Assembly: GCA_910585345.1 (NCBI GenBank)
Contig: CAJUDS010000004.1
Span: forward strand, 1-64,000
DNA from: an uncultured Lachnospiraceae bacterium
GTDB taxonomy: Bacteria; Bacillota; Clostridia; Lachnospirales; Lachnospiraceae
DNA length: 64,000 nt
Reading direction: 5' to 3'
Below, piece after piece: positions 53,334 to 61,921 of the stretch. Position 1 is the stretch's first letter; every line of letters begins with the position of its first letter. The translations under genes were made by a program, and so were the position numbers. The notes under the pieces were generated by a model that made no database searches, was not told where the DNA came from, and worked only from the letters and a program-made list of their open reading frames with translations.

Positions 53334-53745
53334 AGTTTCCTCCGTATGAGAACCGCATGATTTTAGTATTTCTAATATTTATTCATTTTATGTCGCATCA
53401 TGTAGTTTTTATTACTACATTATCTTATCATGCACTGCTATATCTGTAAAGAGATTTTCCCACGTTTCCCGCACAAACACAGAGAGGAATGTTATGTGAA
53501 CATTCTTCCCTTAACGCTACCCATGATAAACAATGGACCGCAGACTTGACCGTTTTTTGTATCTGCTCCGGCCTTTCATTTATCACGATCGGTTATAAGG
53601 GAATGTCCGCACAACATTCTTCCCTGCATTTGCCGCGCTACGTTTCTTACTTCTATTCCCTTCTACGCATTTTTCATATATAATATGATACAGACAGAAA
53701 ACGTCTTTTATTTCAGGGTTACGATATCCCCCCAAAGGAGCTATT
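53334..53745. other. Gene-free divergent region between degV and the DUF5721 gene
   Basis: No supported reading frame. Positions 53334-53480 are AT-rich with no motif I can name. The rest is occupied by the fold-back element at 53484-53626 and the short leader of the following gene. Confidence 0.5.
53484..53626. repeat. Second fold-back element (about 140-bp imperfect palindrome)
   Basis: Left-arm GGAATGTTATGTGAACATTC (53486-53505) matches the reverse complement of 53600-53620 at about 17 of 21 positions. Inward matches are CCCTTA, TGATAAA and GG-CCG, then a T-rich loop near 53552-53560. Each end is itself a smaller inverted repeat (GAATGTT/AACATTC). Many mismatches are of the G-U type, which suggests a folded RNA. 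Same general design as the element at 18.85-19.27 kb, without clear sequence identity. Confidence 0.65.
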
Positions 53746-54252
53746 ATGATTTTATGCCGAATCAAAGAACTGAAAAATTTCATGGGAAAACTGCTGACGA
53801 CAGACTGCTTCGACTCTTTTCTTCTGGAACAGGCGCTAATCACCACCTACAATACCTTTACGATTAGCGGCCGCCTGCAGAAAGATTTTTACACAAGCGA
53901 AGAATGGTCGGATACCGCCCTTTGTCCCTATTCTTTTTCACGCTGGTCAGAGATCCGTCCTATCTGCTTTTCGCTGATCCGGGGCAAAAAAACGCCCGTT
54001 AACATGAAATTCGTTTTGCAGCTTAAGCCCGAACTGACAGAAAAACTGCTCGCGGACAGCGATGTCACTGTCCCTGGCAATTTCGTAAAAGCCTTTGTAC
54101 TGACAATACGCTATGATGAGACTGGTATGTACTGTACGACAGGTGTGGCATTGTCCTCTTTCCTGCCGGATAAAACGCCGGACCGTCTATGGGACAAAGC
54201 CTTCCTGCGGTTTCTGGACCGCAAAGGCATAGCATATGAATCTGAAGATTGA
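53746..54252 (+). CDS. DUF5721 family protein
   Basis: 168 residues from the ATG at 53746 with AAGGAG upstream. The N-terminal pattern IKELKNFMGKLLTTDCFDSF with ITTYNTFTISGRLQKDFYT matches a family I know from Lachnospiraceae. It is soluble, with alternating strands and helices. Function unknown. It ends at a strong bidirectional terminator shared with the aldolase gene. Confidence 0.8.
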   Translation: MILCRIKELKNFMGKLLTTDCFDSFLLEQALITTYNTFTISGRLQKDFYTSEEWSDTALCPYSFSRWSEIRPICFSLIRGKKTPVNMKFVLQLKPELTEKLLADSDVTVPGNFVKAFVLTIRYDETGMYCTTGVALSSFLPDKTPDRLWDKAFLRFLDRKGIAYESED

Positions 54253-54277
54253 GGAATGTCCGCATTTCTCCACTACA

Positions 54278-54310
54278 AAAAAGGAATCATACGCCGTATG
54301 ATTCCTTTTT
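54278..54310. terminator. Bidirectional terminator
   Basis: GGAATCATAC-GCC-GTATGATTCC flanked by A-run and T-run on both sides, so it works for the DUF5721 gene (+) and the aldolase gene (-). Confidence 0.9.
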
Positions 54311-54340
54311 ATCTCTTTATAAACCCTGCATATGATCTAT

Positions 54341-55276
54341 TCAGGCTTTTCCGTTGCTTCCCAAAACTTCCGTAATCTTGTGGGCAACTACATCCTTTAC
54401 ATACTGACGGCCCACTTTGAGATATTCTCTGGGGTCAAATTTCGCGGGATCATTCCACAAAACTTCTCTGATACCTGCTGTCATAGCGAGACGCAGATCA
54501 GAGTCAATATTGATTTTGCACACTGCGGAGCGCGCTGCCTCACGAAGCATATCTTCCGGAATACCGATTGCATCCGCAAGATTGCCGCCGTTTGCCTGGA
54601 TAATCTTTACATAATCCTGGGATACGGAAGATGCACCGTGGAGAACGATCGGGAAATTAGGAAGCTTCTTTGAAATTTCTTCCAGAATATCAAAACGCAG
54701 CTGCGGTTTCTGACCCGGTTTGAATTTGAACGCACCATGGCTTGTACCGATCGCGATTGCCAGAGAGTCAACGCCTGTGCGGTCAACAAACTCTTCTACT
54801 TCGCCGGGCTGCGTATACTGTGCATCATCGCTTGCCACTTTTACATCGTCTTCGATTCCGGCCAGTTTGCCCAGCTCAGCTTCTACTACTACGCCTTTAT
54901 CATGCGCATATTCAACTACCTTTTTTGTGATGGCAATATTCTCATCAAAAGAATAGTGGGAAGCATCGATCATAACGGAGGTAAATCCACCGTCAATACA
55001 GGATTTGCAGATATCGAAATCTGCACCGTGATCCAGGTGGAGAGCAATCGGAATATCATTCAGCTCCAATGCTGCCTTTACAAGGTGTACCAGATATTCG
55101 TGCTGTGCATACTTTCTTGCCCCTGCAGAAACCTGAAGAATAATCGGGGAATTCAATTCTCCTGCCGCCTCTGTAATCCCCTGTACGATTTCCATGTTGT
55201 TTACATTAAAAGCGCCGATCGCATAATGACCGTCATACGCTTTTTTAAACATTTCTTTCGTTGTTACCAATGCCAT
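54341..55276 (-). CDS. fba: Class II fructose-bisphosphate aldolase
   Basis: 311 residues. It splits fructose 1,6-bisphosphate in glycolysis with a zinc ion. The first zinc ligand region ALHLDHGAD near 80, VEAELGKLAGIED near 135, and the phosphate/potassium loop GTSHGAFKF near 180 with VLHGASSVS near 212 are visible. It is monocistronic with a good RBS (GGAAAGGAAGG) and promoter. Codon use is consistent with high expression. Confidence 0.97.
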   Translation of the reverse strand: MALVTTKEMFKKAYDGHYAIGAFNVNNMEIVQGITEAAGELNSPIILQVSAGARKYAQHEYLVHLVKAALELNDIPIALHLDHGADFDICKSCIDGGFTSVMIDASHYSFDENIAITKKVVEYAHDKGVVVEAELGKLAGIEDDVKVASDDAQYTQPGEVEEFVDRTGVDSLAIAIGTSHGAFKFKPGQKPQLRFDILEEISKKLPNFPIVLHGASSVSQDYVKIIQANGGNLADAIGIPEDMLREAARSAVCKINIDSDLRLAMTAGIREVLWNDPAKFDPREYLKVGRQYVKDVVAHKITEVLGSNGKA

Positions 55277-55336
55277 TTTTTCGTACCTTCCTTTCCATTA
55301 TTATTATTATTTATACGACTCCGTTCTTCATTCAAT

Positions 55337-55365
55337 ATTGTAAACTTTTTCCGGCAGTTTGTCCA
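55337..55365 (-). promoter_or_regulatory. Promoter of fba
   Basis: Minus strand TGGACA (55360-55365), 17-bp spacer, TACAAT (55337-55342), with a leader of about 55 nt. A small CGCAAATC/GATTTGCG inverted repeat lies further upstream (55386-55416). Confidence 0.65.
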
Positions 55366-55449
55366 TATCAAACTGTTATATTTCACGCAAATCAATTTTC
55401 AAAATAGCGATTTGCGATTTCGAAGAAAAGGGTTACACTGCCAAATTTT

Positions 55450-56034
55450 TCACCTCTGGCAGCGTCCTTTTGCCGCCTTCCACTGTGCCAGTTTGCTGTT
55501 CAACTTCTTATAAATACGCTCCCGGAACCACGGCTCCGTTGACGCTTCCACTGCCCCGTCCGGCGTAAACCAGGCTACCCCGGCGTTTTCGTCCGGTTTT
55601 ACGATCGTCTGTTCCCGCTCATCGGCTTCCAGCAGATAGGTCACATTCAAATGCAGATGGGACGGCACATAAACCCCTTTTTTCTCATGCCCGTCCACCG
55701 TTAAGATCTCCAGCGAAAAAATGTCCTCCGAAAGCGGCCGCACATTTTTGACGCCGCTCTCTTCCTTCACTTCCCGGACCGCCACCGAGAGCAGATCGCG
55801 CTCTCCGTCCGCATGGCCTCCCAGCCATGACCATGAACGATAAATATTATGATATGCCATCAGCACCCTGTCTCTGTCAGCATTCACGACCCAGGCCGAT
55901 GCCGTCATGTGGGCGGCCCGGTTCTCCCGCAAAAAGACCGTATCTTTCTGAAGCTGGTGAAGCAGTTCGGCTCTGTCCTGTTCTTCCTGTGCATTCCATG
56001 GGACATACTGCCTGATTTGTCCGACCAAATCCAT
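55450..56034 (-). CDS. Nudix hydrolase
   Basis: 194 residues. The Nudix box G-x5-E-x7-R-E-x2-E-E-x-G is intact (GGHADGERDLL...VREVKEESGV, near 72-94). An N-terminal helical part of about 40 residues precedes it. The substrate (a nucleoside diphosphate derivative) cannot be told. Single gene; 56035-56200 holds nothing further. Confidence 0.9.
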   Translation of the reverse strand: MDLVGQIRQYVPWNAQEEQDRAELLHQLQKDTVFLRENRAAHMTASAWVVNADRDRVLMAYHNIYRSWSWLGGHADGERDLLSVAVREVKEESGVKNVRPLSEDIFSLEILTVDGHEKKGVYVPSHLHLNVTYLLEADEREQTIVKPDENAGVAWFTPDGAVEASTEPWFRERIYKKLNSKLAQWKAAKGRCQR

Positions 56035-56200
56035 TTTATCTTTTTCCCTCTGCTTGTATATTATTCATCCGGCTTACAGGAAAATACGCATACAAACGTT
56101 TTTCATATCGGATCTATATCGCGAACCGACACACTTCTTTGTAAATCCATGTACAACTTTCTGAAATCACAAAATAGCGGCTGTCGGATCAGCGCTCCCT

Positions 56201-57937
56201 TCAGAGCGCACGAAATTTAAACTGTTTTACCGTGCTGTCCAGCTTGTTGGCAATCTGATTCAGTTGCGCCGCATTTTGGGCTATCTCATCCATAACGGAG
56301 CCCACCTGCGTGACAGCAGCCGATGTCTCTTCCGTAGCCGCTGCATTCTCCTGCGCAATCGCCGTCAGATTCTGCACTACATCCACGACCGTAGCCCTAG
56401 CCGCATTCAACTTTTCCGTCATTTCGGCTATCCTGCCAATGCCTTCCATCGATTGGGAAATCCCGTCTTTCACACCGCCAAACGCCTGCTCCGTATTGGC
56501 CACATCCTCATCCTGCTTCTCAATCACCTGCTTTACGTCTTCCATAATCTTCATCGTTTCCGCAAACTCCGTAATCAGGAGACTGATTGTCTCGTTGATC
56601 TGGCCTGCGGACGTGTTGGACTGGTCCGCCAACTGCTGAATCTGGGAAGCAACCACAGCGAAGCCTCTTCCGGCCTCCCCGGCCCTTGCCGCTTCAATGG
56701 ACGCGTTCAAAGAGAGCAGATTTGTCTCCTCCGCAATATTCGTGATAATATCCGTCGCCTTTTTGATTTCCACTACAGATCGATTGGTGCGGGCTGTCTG
56801 GTCATAAATAAGTCCGATCGCCTCTTTGGTCTGCCTGTTAATCTCGTTTAGCTCCGTCAGGATATTCATCGCACGTTCACCGGACAAATTCATTTCCTGC
56901 GCAATACCGCTCAGATTTTCCACCTGGCCGCTTGCTTCCGTAATCATGCTGCCCATCACCATAATATTTTCCGTCGCTGTCTGTGTTTCCTGTGCCTGGG
57001 AAGCCGCTCCTTCGGCAATTTCGCTAACTGCTTTTTCCACCTGCTTAACAGAACGGTCGATCTCGTCCGTACCTCTGCTCATCGTTTCGGACGCTCCATA
57101 CAACTCGCGGCTCTGGTTCTGCATATTGCTGATCACCCGGCTCAGCTTCTCCTGCAGCGCCATGGCCGCCCGCGCCATAGCGCCCGTCTCATCCATTTTG
57201 CGCGTGTAAGCAGACAATTGTTTGTTATCCGTAAAATCAAGCTCCGCCAGCCTTATAAATTCCGCCGTTATTTTTACAAGCGGTTTCGTCATGCGCACTG
57301 CAACCAACACGCCAATCAGGCCGCAGACCGCCAGAGACGCCAATGCGCCCGCCAAACTCCTGGAAGCCATATGGTTTGCCGTTTCAAAGGCTTCCTTCTC
57401 ATCGGCAGTCACAACCAGAATAAAGTTCATCCTCTTGCCGATATAGAAAGACGCATATTTATTCACTCCGTTAAAATCATAGGTAAGCACATCCGTTTCC
57501 GGCCTGTTACCCGCTTTCATTTCCTCTAACAGCTGCTTCACCGCCGCATTTTCCACCGGCTGCCCGATCTTTTCAGCCGTAGGATGATACAACATCGTGC
57601 CCGATGCATTAACGACATAGCAGTAACTGCTGTCCATGCCTTCCACGTCCACATCACTGAGCAGAATTTCCAGCTCCTGCGGCGATAAAGCCAGTCCCGC
57701 ACCGGCCAGATCGATCTCTCTGTCCAGATTTCTGCCGGAAATTCCCGCCAGATCATTCATATAATTTTTTACCAATTGCGATGTGCTCTTCCTGACCATC
57801 GGAATGCTTAGCAGCAGGTTAATCGCGGATGAAACCAGAATTGCGCCGACTACCAGAAAAAGAACTTTCATCTTAATCGACTGCAGCATGAAAACCTGCT
57901 TTTCACCCGATGCCTTCTTTTGTACGTTTTCCCCCAT
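56201..57937 (-). CDS. Methyl-accepting chemotaxis protein
   Basis: 578 residues. Membrane helices at about 25-45 and 195-215 flank a Cache-like sensor (SYCYVVNASGTMLYHPTAEKIG near 103). A HAMP domain follows, then the signalling domain with the hallmark hairpin (TNLLSLNASIEAARAGEAG near 395, GRGFAVVASQIQQLA near 414). No other chemotaxis gene is nearby. The stop TGA lies in the loop of a GCGCTC/GAGCGC hairpin (56192-56209) that lacks a U-tract. Confidence 0.95.
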   Translation of the reverse strand: MGENVQKKASGEKQVFMLQSIKMKVLFLVVGAILVSSAINLLLSIPMVRKSTSQLVKNYMNDLAGISGRNLDREIDLAGAGLALSPQELEILLSDVDVEGMDSSYCYVVNASGTMLYHPTAEKIGQPVENAAVKQLLEEMKAGNRPETDVLTYDFNGVNKYASFYIGKRMNFILVVTADEKEAFETANHMASRSLAGALASLAVCGLIGVLVAVRMTKPLVKITAEFIRLAELDFTDNKQLSAYTRKMDETGAMARAAMALQEKLSRVISNMQNQSRELYGASETMSRGTDEIDRSVKQVEKAVSEIAEGAASQAQETQTATENIMVMGSMITEASGQVENLSGIAQEMNLSGERAMNILTELNEINRQTKEAIGLIYDQTARTNRSVVEIKKATDIITNIAEETNLLSLNASIEAARAGEAGRGFAVVASQIQQLADQSNTSAGQINETISLLITEFAETMKIMEDVKQVIEKQDEDVANTEQAFGGVKDGISQSMEGIGRIAEMTEKLNAARATVVDVVQNLTAIAQENAAATEETSAAVTQVGSVMDEIAQNAAQLNQIANKLDSTVKQFKFRAL

Positions 57938-58153
57938 ATGCCTAATACCTCCCTCATAACGAACCAGATCAAACGTCTATGCCATTCAAATTTTAAAAAC
58001 CGTTTTATACTATATCATTATACCGGATTGGAAGCGACAAATAAAGAGCTCTTTTCAATAACTTTCCCAAATTTTTGCGAAAACACGATATTTACAGGAG
58101 AATAAAAGCACATATGTGCGTTTTCCATGCGCGGCTTTTCTGTTTTCATGAAT

Positions 58154-58181
58154 AAAAAGAATCCTGCCAAGCAGGATTCTT
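58154..58181 (-). terminator. Terminator after gdhA
   Basis: Minus strand AAGAATCCTGC-TTG-GCAGGATTCTT followed by TTTAT, about 50 bp past the gdhA stop. Confidence 0.9.
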
Positions 58182-58228
58182 CGCCCAATAAGCTGTCCAT
58201 AAAAAATATAAAACGTTTCCTATGATCG

Positions 58229-59563
58229 TTACACAATTCCCTGTGCAGTCATGGCATCCGCTACTTTCAGAAAACCTGCGATATTGGCTCCGGCTACATA
58301 ATTGCCTTCCATACCGTATTTCTTTGCGGCTTCATCCAGATTGTGGAATATATTCACCATAATATTCTTTAATTTTCCGTCCACCTCTTCGAACGTCCAG
58401 CTCAAACGCTCGCTGTTCTGACTCATTTCCAGTGCGGATGTTGCTACGCCGCCTGCATTTGCCGCCTTGCCGGGCGCAAAGAGAACGCCGTTTTCCTGCA
58501 GATATTCCGTCGCTTCCATTGTCGTAGGCATATTCGCGCCCTCTGCCACCGCGATACACCCGCCGGCAACGAGCGCTTTCGCATCTTCCAGATGCAGCTC
58601 ATTCTGCGTAGCGCACGGAAGCGCCACATCACACTTGATCGTCCATACGCCCCTGCCTTCATGATACTCGGCGCCCGGTCTTGCCTTCGCATATTCTGTC
58701 AGTCTTGCGCGTTTTACCTCTTTTACTTCTTTTAGCAACGCTACATCAATCCCGTCTTTATCATATACCCAGCCCGTGGAATCAGATACCGTCACTACCT
58801 TGGCGCCAAGCTGCTGTGCCTTCTGCGTGGCATAAATCGCCACATTGCCGGATCCGGAAACTGCAACTGTCTTTCCCTTAATATCATGTCCGTTGCATTT
58901 GAGCATTTCTTCCGTCAGATACAAAAGACCGTATCCCGTAGCCTCCGTTCTCGCAAGAGAGCCGCCATAGGACAAGCCCTTGCCGGTCAATACCCCTTCA
59001 TACAAACCGCGGATTCTCTTATACTGCCCGAACATATAGCCGATCTCTCTCGCCCCTGTTCCGATATCGCCTGCAGGCACATCTGTATCCGCGCCTATGT
59101 ATTTGCAAAGCTCCGTCATAAAACTCTGGCAGAACGCCATCACTTCCCTGTCGGATTTTCCTTTGGGATCAAAATCAGAACCGCCCTTGCCGCCGCCGAT
59201 CGGAAGTCCTGTAAGAGAATTTTTAAAAATCTGTTCAAAACCCAGGAATTTAATGATGCCCAGATTTACGGACGGATGCAGACGCAGCCCCCCTTTATAA
59301 GGACCGATTGCACTGTTAAACTGTACGCGGAACGCGTTGTTTACGTGCACCTGCCCTTTATCATCCACCCACGGAACACGAAACAGAAGCTGTCTCTCCG
59401 GTGTTACCAGTCTCTCTAATAAAGCATCTTTTCTGTACGCCGCTTCATTTGCCTCAATCACAACACGAAGAGACTCCAAAACCTCTTTGACTGCCTGATG
59501 AAATTCCGGCTGTGCAGGATTTTTTTCCACCACCAGATCAATTACTTCATCAACGTATGACAT
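58229..59563 (-). CDS. gdhA: Glutamate dehydrogenase
   Basis: 444 residues from the ATG at 59563 (MSYVDEVIDLVVEKN), which has AAGGAGGA upstream. The 28 codons before it span the leader. It interconverts glutamate and 2-oxoglutarate plus ammonia. The active-site segment PIGGGKGGSDFDPKGKS, the catalytic Asp in DVPAGDIGTGAREIGYMFG, and a Rossmann motif (VAVSGSGNVAIYA) mark the hexameric bacterial family; the cofactor is not certain. It could feed glutamate to the arginine genes nearby. Confidence 0.97.
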   Translation of the reverse strand: MSYVDEVIDLVVEKNPAQPEFHQAVKEVLESLRVVIEANEAAYRKDALLERLVTPERQLLFRVPWVDDKGQVHVNNAFRVQFNSAIGPYKGGLRLHPSVNLGIIKFLGFEQIFKNSLTGLPIGGGKGGSDFDPKGKSDREVMAFCQSFMTELCKYIGADTDVPAGDIGTGAREIGYMFGQYKRIRGLYEGVLTGKGLSYGGSLARTEATGYGLLYLTEEMLKCNGHDIKGKTVAVSGSGNVAIYATQKAQQLGAKVVTVSDSTGWVYDKDGIDVALLKEVKEVKRARLTEYAKARPGAEYHEGRGVWTIKCDVALPCATQNELHLEDAKALVAGGCIAVAEGANMPTTMEATEYLQENGVLFAPGKAANAGGVATSALEMSQNSERLSWTFEEVDGKLKNIMVNIFHNLDEAAKKYGMEGNYVAGANIAGFLKVADAMTAQGIV

Positions 59564-59614
59564 AACATATCCTCCTTCAAATTGTATACACGTATAATTA
59601 TAAATCCCTTTCGT

Positions 59615-59643
59615 ATTATATAACGCCCTCTTGCCGTTGGCAA
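59615..59643 (-). promoter_or_regulatory. Promoter of gdhA
   Basis: Minus strand TTGCCA (59638-59643), 17-bp spacer, TATAAT (59615-59620), about 50 bp before the start codon. Confidence 0.75.
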
Positions 59644-59644
59644 G
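59630..59644. promoter_or_regulatory. Inverted repeat CTTGCC-GTT-GGCAAG over the gdhA -35
   Basis: Perfect 6-bp arms with a 3-bp spacer covering the gdhA -35 box. There is no U-tract, so an operator is more likely than a terminator. Binding protein unknown. Confidence 0.5.
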
Positions 59645-59675
59645 CACTTTATTTCATTAAATTAAAAAAGCTGTG

Positions 59676-60107
59676 TTATAGAAATTTCCTCAGCTGCCTG
59701 ATATTCGCTTCTTCAAAATCCATAAATTCCCTGGCTATTTCCACCGCTTCATCCCCGGCATTCTCGTATTTATGCAGCGACTGGCACAGTCTGCTGATTT
59801 TTCTGCTGCTCTCCTGAATGATAATTTCCGCTATATGGCTTGTACTCGTATTCAATAAGGTATCTTTATGAATCCCTCCCGCTACAACCATCTGTTCCAT
59901 CACGTTGGCCCGTGCCGGTTCCAGATGGGCCGAGAGTAGTTTATCCACCGCCTGATTCCTGAGCTGTGAGTATTTCAGCGACTGTCTGGATAACTGCAAA
60001 GCCAGTGTATCATCATAAATTTTGTCGGAAACCGTATCCACCGCTTTCATTGCCAATTCCGCATTTTTCTGTATGTCACGCAATATTTGTATATCTTCCC
60101 GCCTCAT
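59676..60107 (-). CDS. Helical protein of unknown function, conserved type
   Basis: 143 residues if it starts at the ATG at 60107 (MRREDIQILRDIQKNAEL), with AGGTGA upstream. The open frame extends 66 codons further back, but that part crosses the terminator of the SH3 gene. The protein is almost wholly helical, with conserved-looking blocks ALQLSRQSLKYSQLRNQAV and NTSTSHIAEI. The helical pattern (MDFEEANIRQLRKFL at the end) suggests a ferritin-like four-helix bundle, but no metal motif is clear. I have seen similar proteins in Lachnospiraceae without a known function. Confidence 0.65.
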   Translation of the reverse strand: MRREDIQILRDIQKNAELAMKAVDTVSDKIYDDTLALQLSRQSLKYSQLRNQAVDKLLSAHLEPARANVMEQMVVAGGIHKDTLLNTSTSHIAEIIIQESSRKISRLCQSLHKYENAGDEAVEIAREFMDFEEANIRQLRKFL

Positions 60108-60212
60108 AATGTCACCTGTGCTTTTTTCTAACAGGATTGCCAGACAATCCTTTTTTATGCACAAAAAATCTGTTTTCACCGCAACTTCTGTTTTTTCGGA
60201 TGATACATAGGC

Positions 60213-60247
60213 AAAAGGGACCGCCGCAAAATGCGGCGATCCCCTTT
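60213..60247 (-). terminator. Terminator after the SH3 protein gene
   Basis: Minus strand AAAGGGGATCGCCGCA-TTT-TGCGGCGGTCCCTTTT; the stem has one asymmetric bulge and ends in T's. It lies about 55 bp past the stop. Confidence 0.75.
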
Positions 60248-60301
60248 CTGTAATTCTGTATTCTATTTTATGCCCTGACACAATTGCCCCGTCAGTCTCC
60301 G

Positions 60302-61633
60302 TCACTCTACAAATTCCGTTTTGACATAACCTGTCTGCCCGTTATACTTGACTTTACACCATCCATCCGCCTGCTGCATAACCAGTTCCAGCTTATCACC
60401 CTGATAGATCACGCCAAGCCGCTCTCCGTTCTCATTGGCGGAAGCACGCACGTTGACTGTCGTTTTGGCCGTCACCTTACCGTCCTTTCCAACCAGCCCT
60501 GTGCTGCCGGCGTTGCTTTGTTCCTGGGCAGTCTGCTCCTCTGGCTGCTCTTGTGCGGCAGCGGGTGTCTGTGGTTCTTCGGAACCGTTCTCCACTACAT
60601 TCACAATATCCACCAAATATTCTGACTTGATAAAGGCCTCTTTTCCTTCAAATTCTACCTTACTCCACCCGTTCCCTTTTTTTTCAAGCAGGGGAAGCCG
60701 CATCCCTTTTTCTGCCTTGCCTATTTTATCGGCCGTTTCACTGTCCGAGCTTCTCACATTAACCGTATCCGTAGTCTCTACTTCCGTCACCTTTGCTTTC
60801 GGTTCCTGAGTGGTCTCTTCCGGCTGCTCCGTCTCTTCCGGCACGGATGCTTCCGCATTTTCTGCGTTTTCCGTACCTTCCTGTTCCATCTCGGCGAGGG
60901 CCTTTGCCACCTCAGACTTAATCATCTGCGGAAATTCGTCCATAAACTCGGCAAGCTGGCTGTCTTCTCCAATGGCTTCATTGTATTTGGCCTGCACGAT
61001 ATTGCACAGATTCGTCACATCGTCCTGTGCGGACAGCCCCTGAAAATATTCAAACGTATTGTCGTCCAGATCGCCTTCGTAGATATAAAAGTCTCCCGCT
61101 TCGTTCTTAAATACCACAAATGTATTCAGAGCGGGCGCGGGCGTATCAATCTCATAAAATTTTGCTTCATTATAGGCATATACCAGATAAGAGTCTTCTA
61201 CCAAACCCGCTTTCGTATAACATACAATATTCTCGTACTTCTCAATGTACTCACTTTTCTTTTCAACACGAAGTCTTTCCGGATCGCTGACATAATTTTT
61301 CAGTTTTTCCAGCTTCTCTACATCACCGTCTGCCAGCGCCGCATAGTAATCGTTCATTAGCTCATTGACAACCGCTACCGCATTCTCTTCCAGAGGCACT
61401 TCCGGTACCGTAATATTCGAAAGCTCCACTTCTTTTCCTGTGCTCTCCTCTTCTGCCGCATCCGTTTTCTCTTTTCCGGAAAACATTGAAACACACGCCA
61501 ACAGGGCAACCAGTACAACCGCCGCCGCGGGAATGGATATCTTTTTATTCCTGACCGCCCATTCCTTTCCCTCTCTCAGAAGCAGCAGAATTTTTTCTTT
61601 TCCTTGATTCCAGCTTCCTGAATTATGACTCAT
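60302..61633 (-). CDS. Membrane-anchored protein with two C-terminal SH3b domains
   Basis: 443 residues from the ATG at 61633 (MSHNSGSWNQ); AAGGA lies 10 bases upstream. The exact start is uncertain, as an ATG at 61651 is also possible. A single membrane helix (KKISIPAAAVVLVALLACVS, about 32-52) places the rest outside. A helical, NTF2-like or tetratrico-like segment spans about 80-260, followed by an E/T/P-rich linker. Two bacterial SH3 domains end the protein (TDTVNVRSSDSETADKIG and TTVNVRASANENGERLGV), each with a GW-containing closing strand. SH3b domains usually bind the cell wall. It lies directly downstream of tRNA-Arg. Confidence 0.88.
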   Translation of the reverse strand: MSHNSGSWNQGKEKILLLLREGKEWAVRNKKISIPAAAVVLVALLACVSMFSGKEKTDAAEEESTGKEVELSNITVPEVPLEENAVAVVNELMNDYYAALADGDVEKLEKLKNYVSDPERLRVEKKSEYIEKYENIVCYTKAGLVEDSYLVYAYNEAKFYEIDTPAPALNTFVVFKNEAGDFYIYEGDLDDNTFEYFQGLSAQDDVTNLCNIVQAKYNEAIGEDSQLAEFMDEFPQMIKSEVAKALAEMEQEGTENAENAEASVPEETEQPEETTQEPKAKVTEVETTDTVNVRSSDSETADKIGKAEKGMRLPLLEKKGNGWSKVEFEGKEAFIKSEYLVDIVNVVENGSEEPQTPAAAQEQPEEQTAQEQSNAGSTGLVGKDGKVTAKTTVNVRASANENGERLGVIYQGDKLELVMQQADGWCKVKYNGQTGYVKTEFVE

Positions 61634-61755
61634 ATTCCCTTCATCCTTCATATACGCAAATAACGGACTGAAATCCAGCCCGTCCGACTCTGAACCGCGG
61701 AACTGATCTATCCAGCGGCTCCGCTGCATTACCACATAATCAAAGTGATGTAAAA

Positions 61756-61827
61756 TGCACCCGACAGGAATCGAACCTGCATTAAAGGCGTCGGAGGCCT
61801 TCGTTCTATCCGTTAGACTACGGGTGC
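61756..61827 (-). tRNA. tRNA-Arg (CCG)
   Basis: A 72-nt cloverleaf with acceptor GCACCCG/CGGGTGC, anticodon arm AAGGC-CTCCGAC-GCCTT giving anticodon CCG, and T-arm CAGGTTCGATTCCTG. It reads CGG codons. CCA is not encoded. The SH3 gene follows within about 120 bp. Confidence 0.94.
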
Positions 61828-61921
61828 AAATACAACTTATTACAAAATTATTACATCACTTTGACTATCATATCACAACTTATCCCAATTGTCCAGCCTC
61901 AATCTGTTTATATTTTAATGC

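Noticed and set aside
53489..53683. 64-codon + strand frame before the DUF5721 gene
   Set aside because: It runs through the fold-back palindrome with no RBS and atypical composition.
60108..60305. N-terminal extension of the helical protein at 59676
   Set aside because: It would read through the SH3 gene terminator and has no RBS; the ATG at 60107 fits better.
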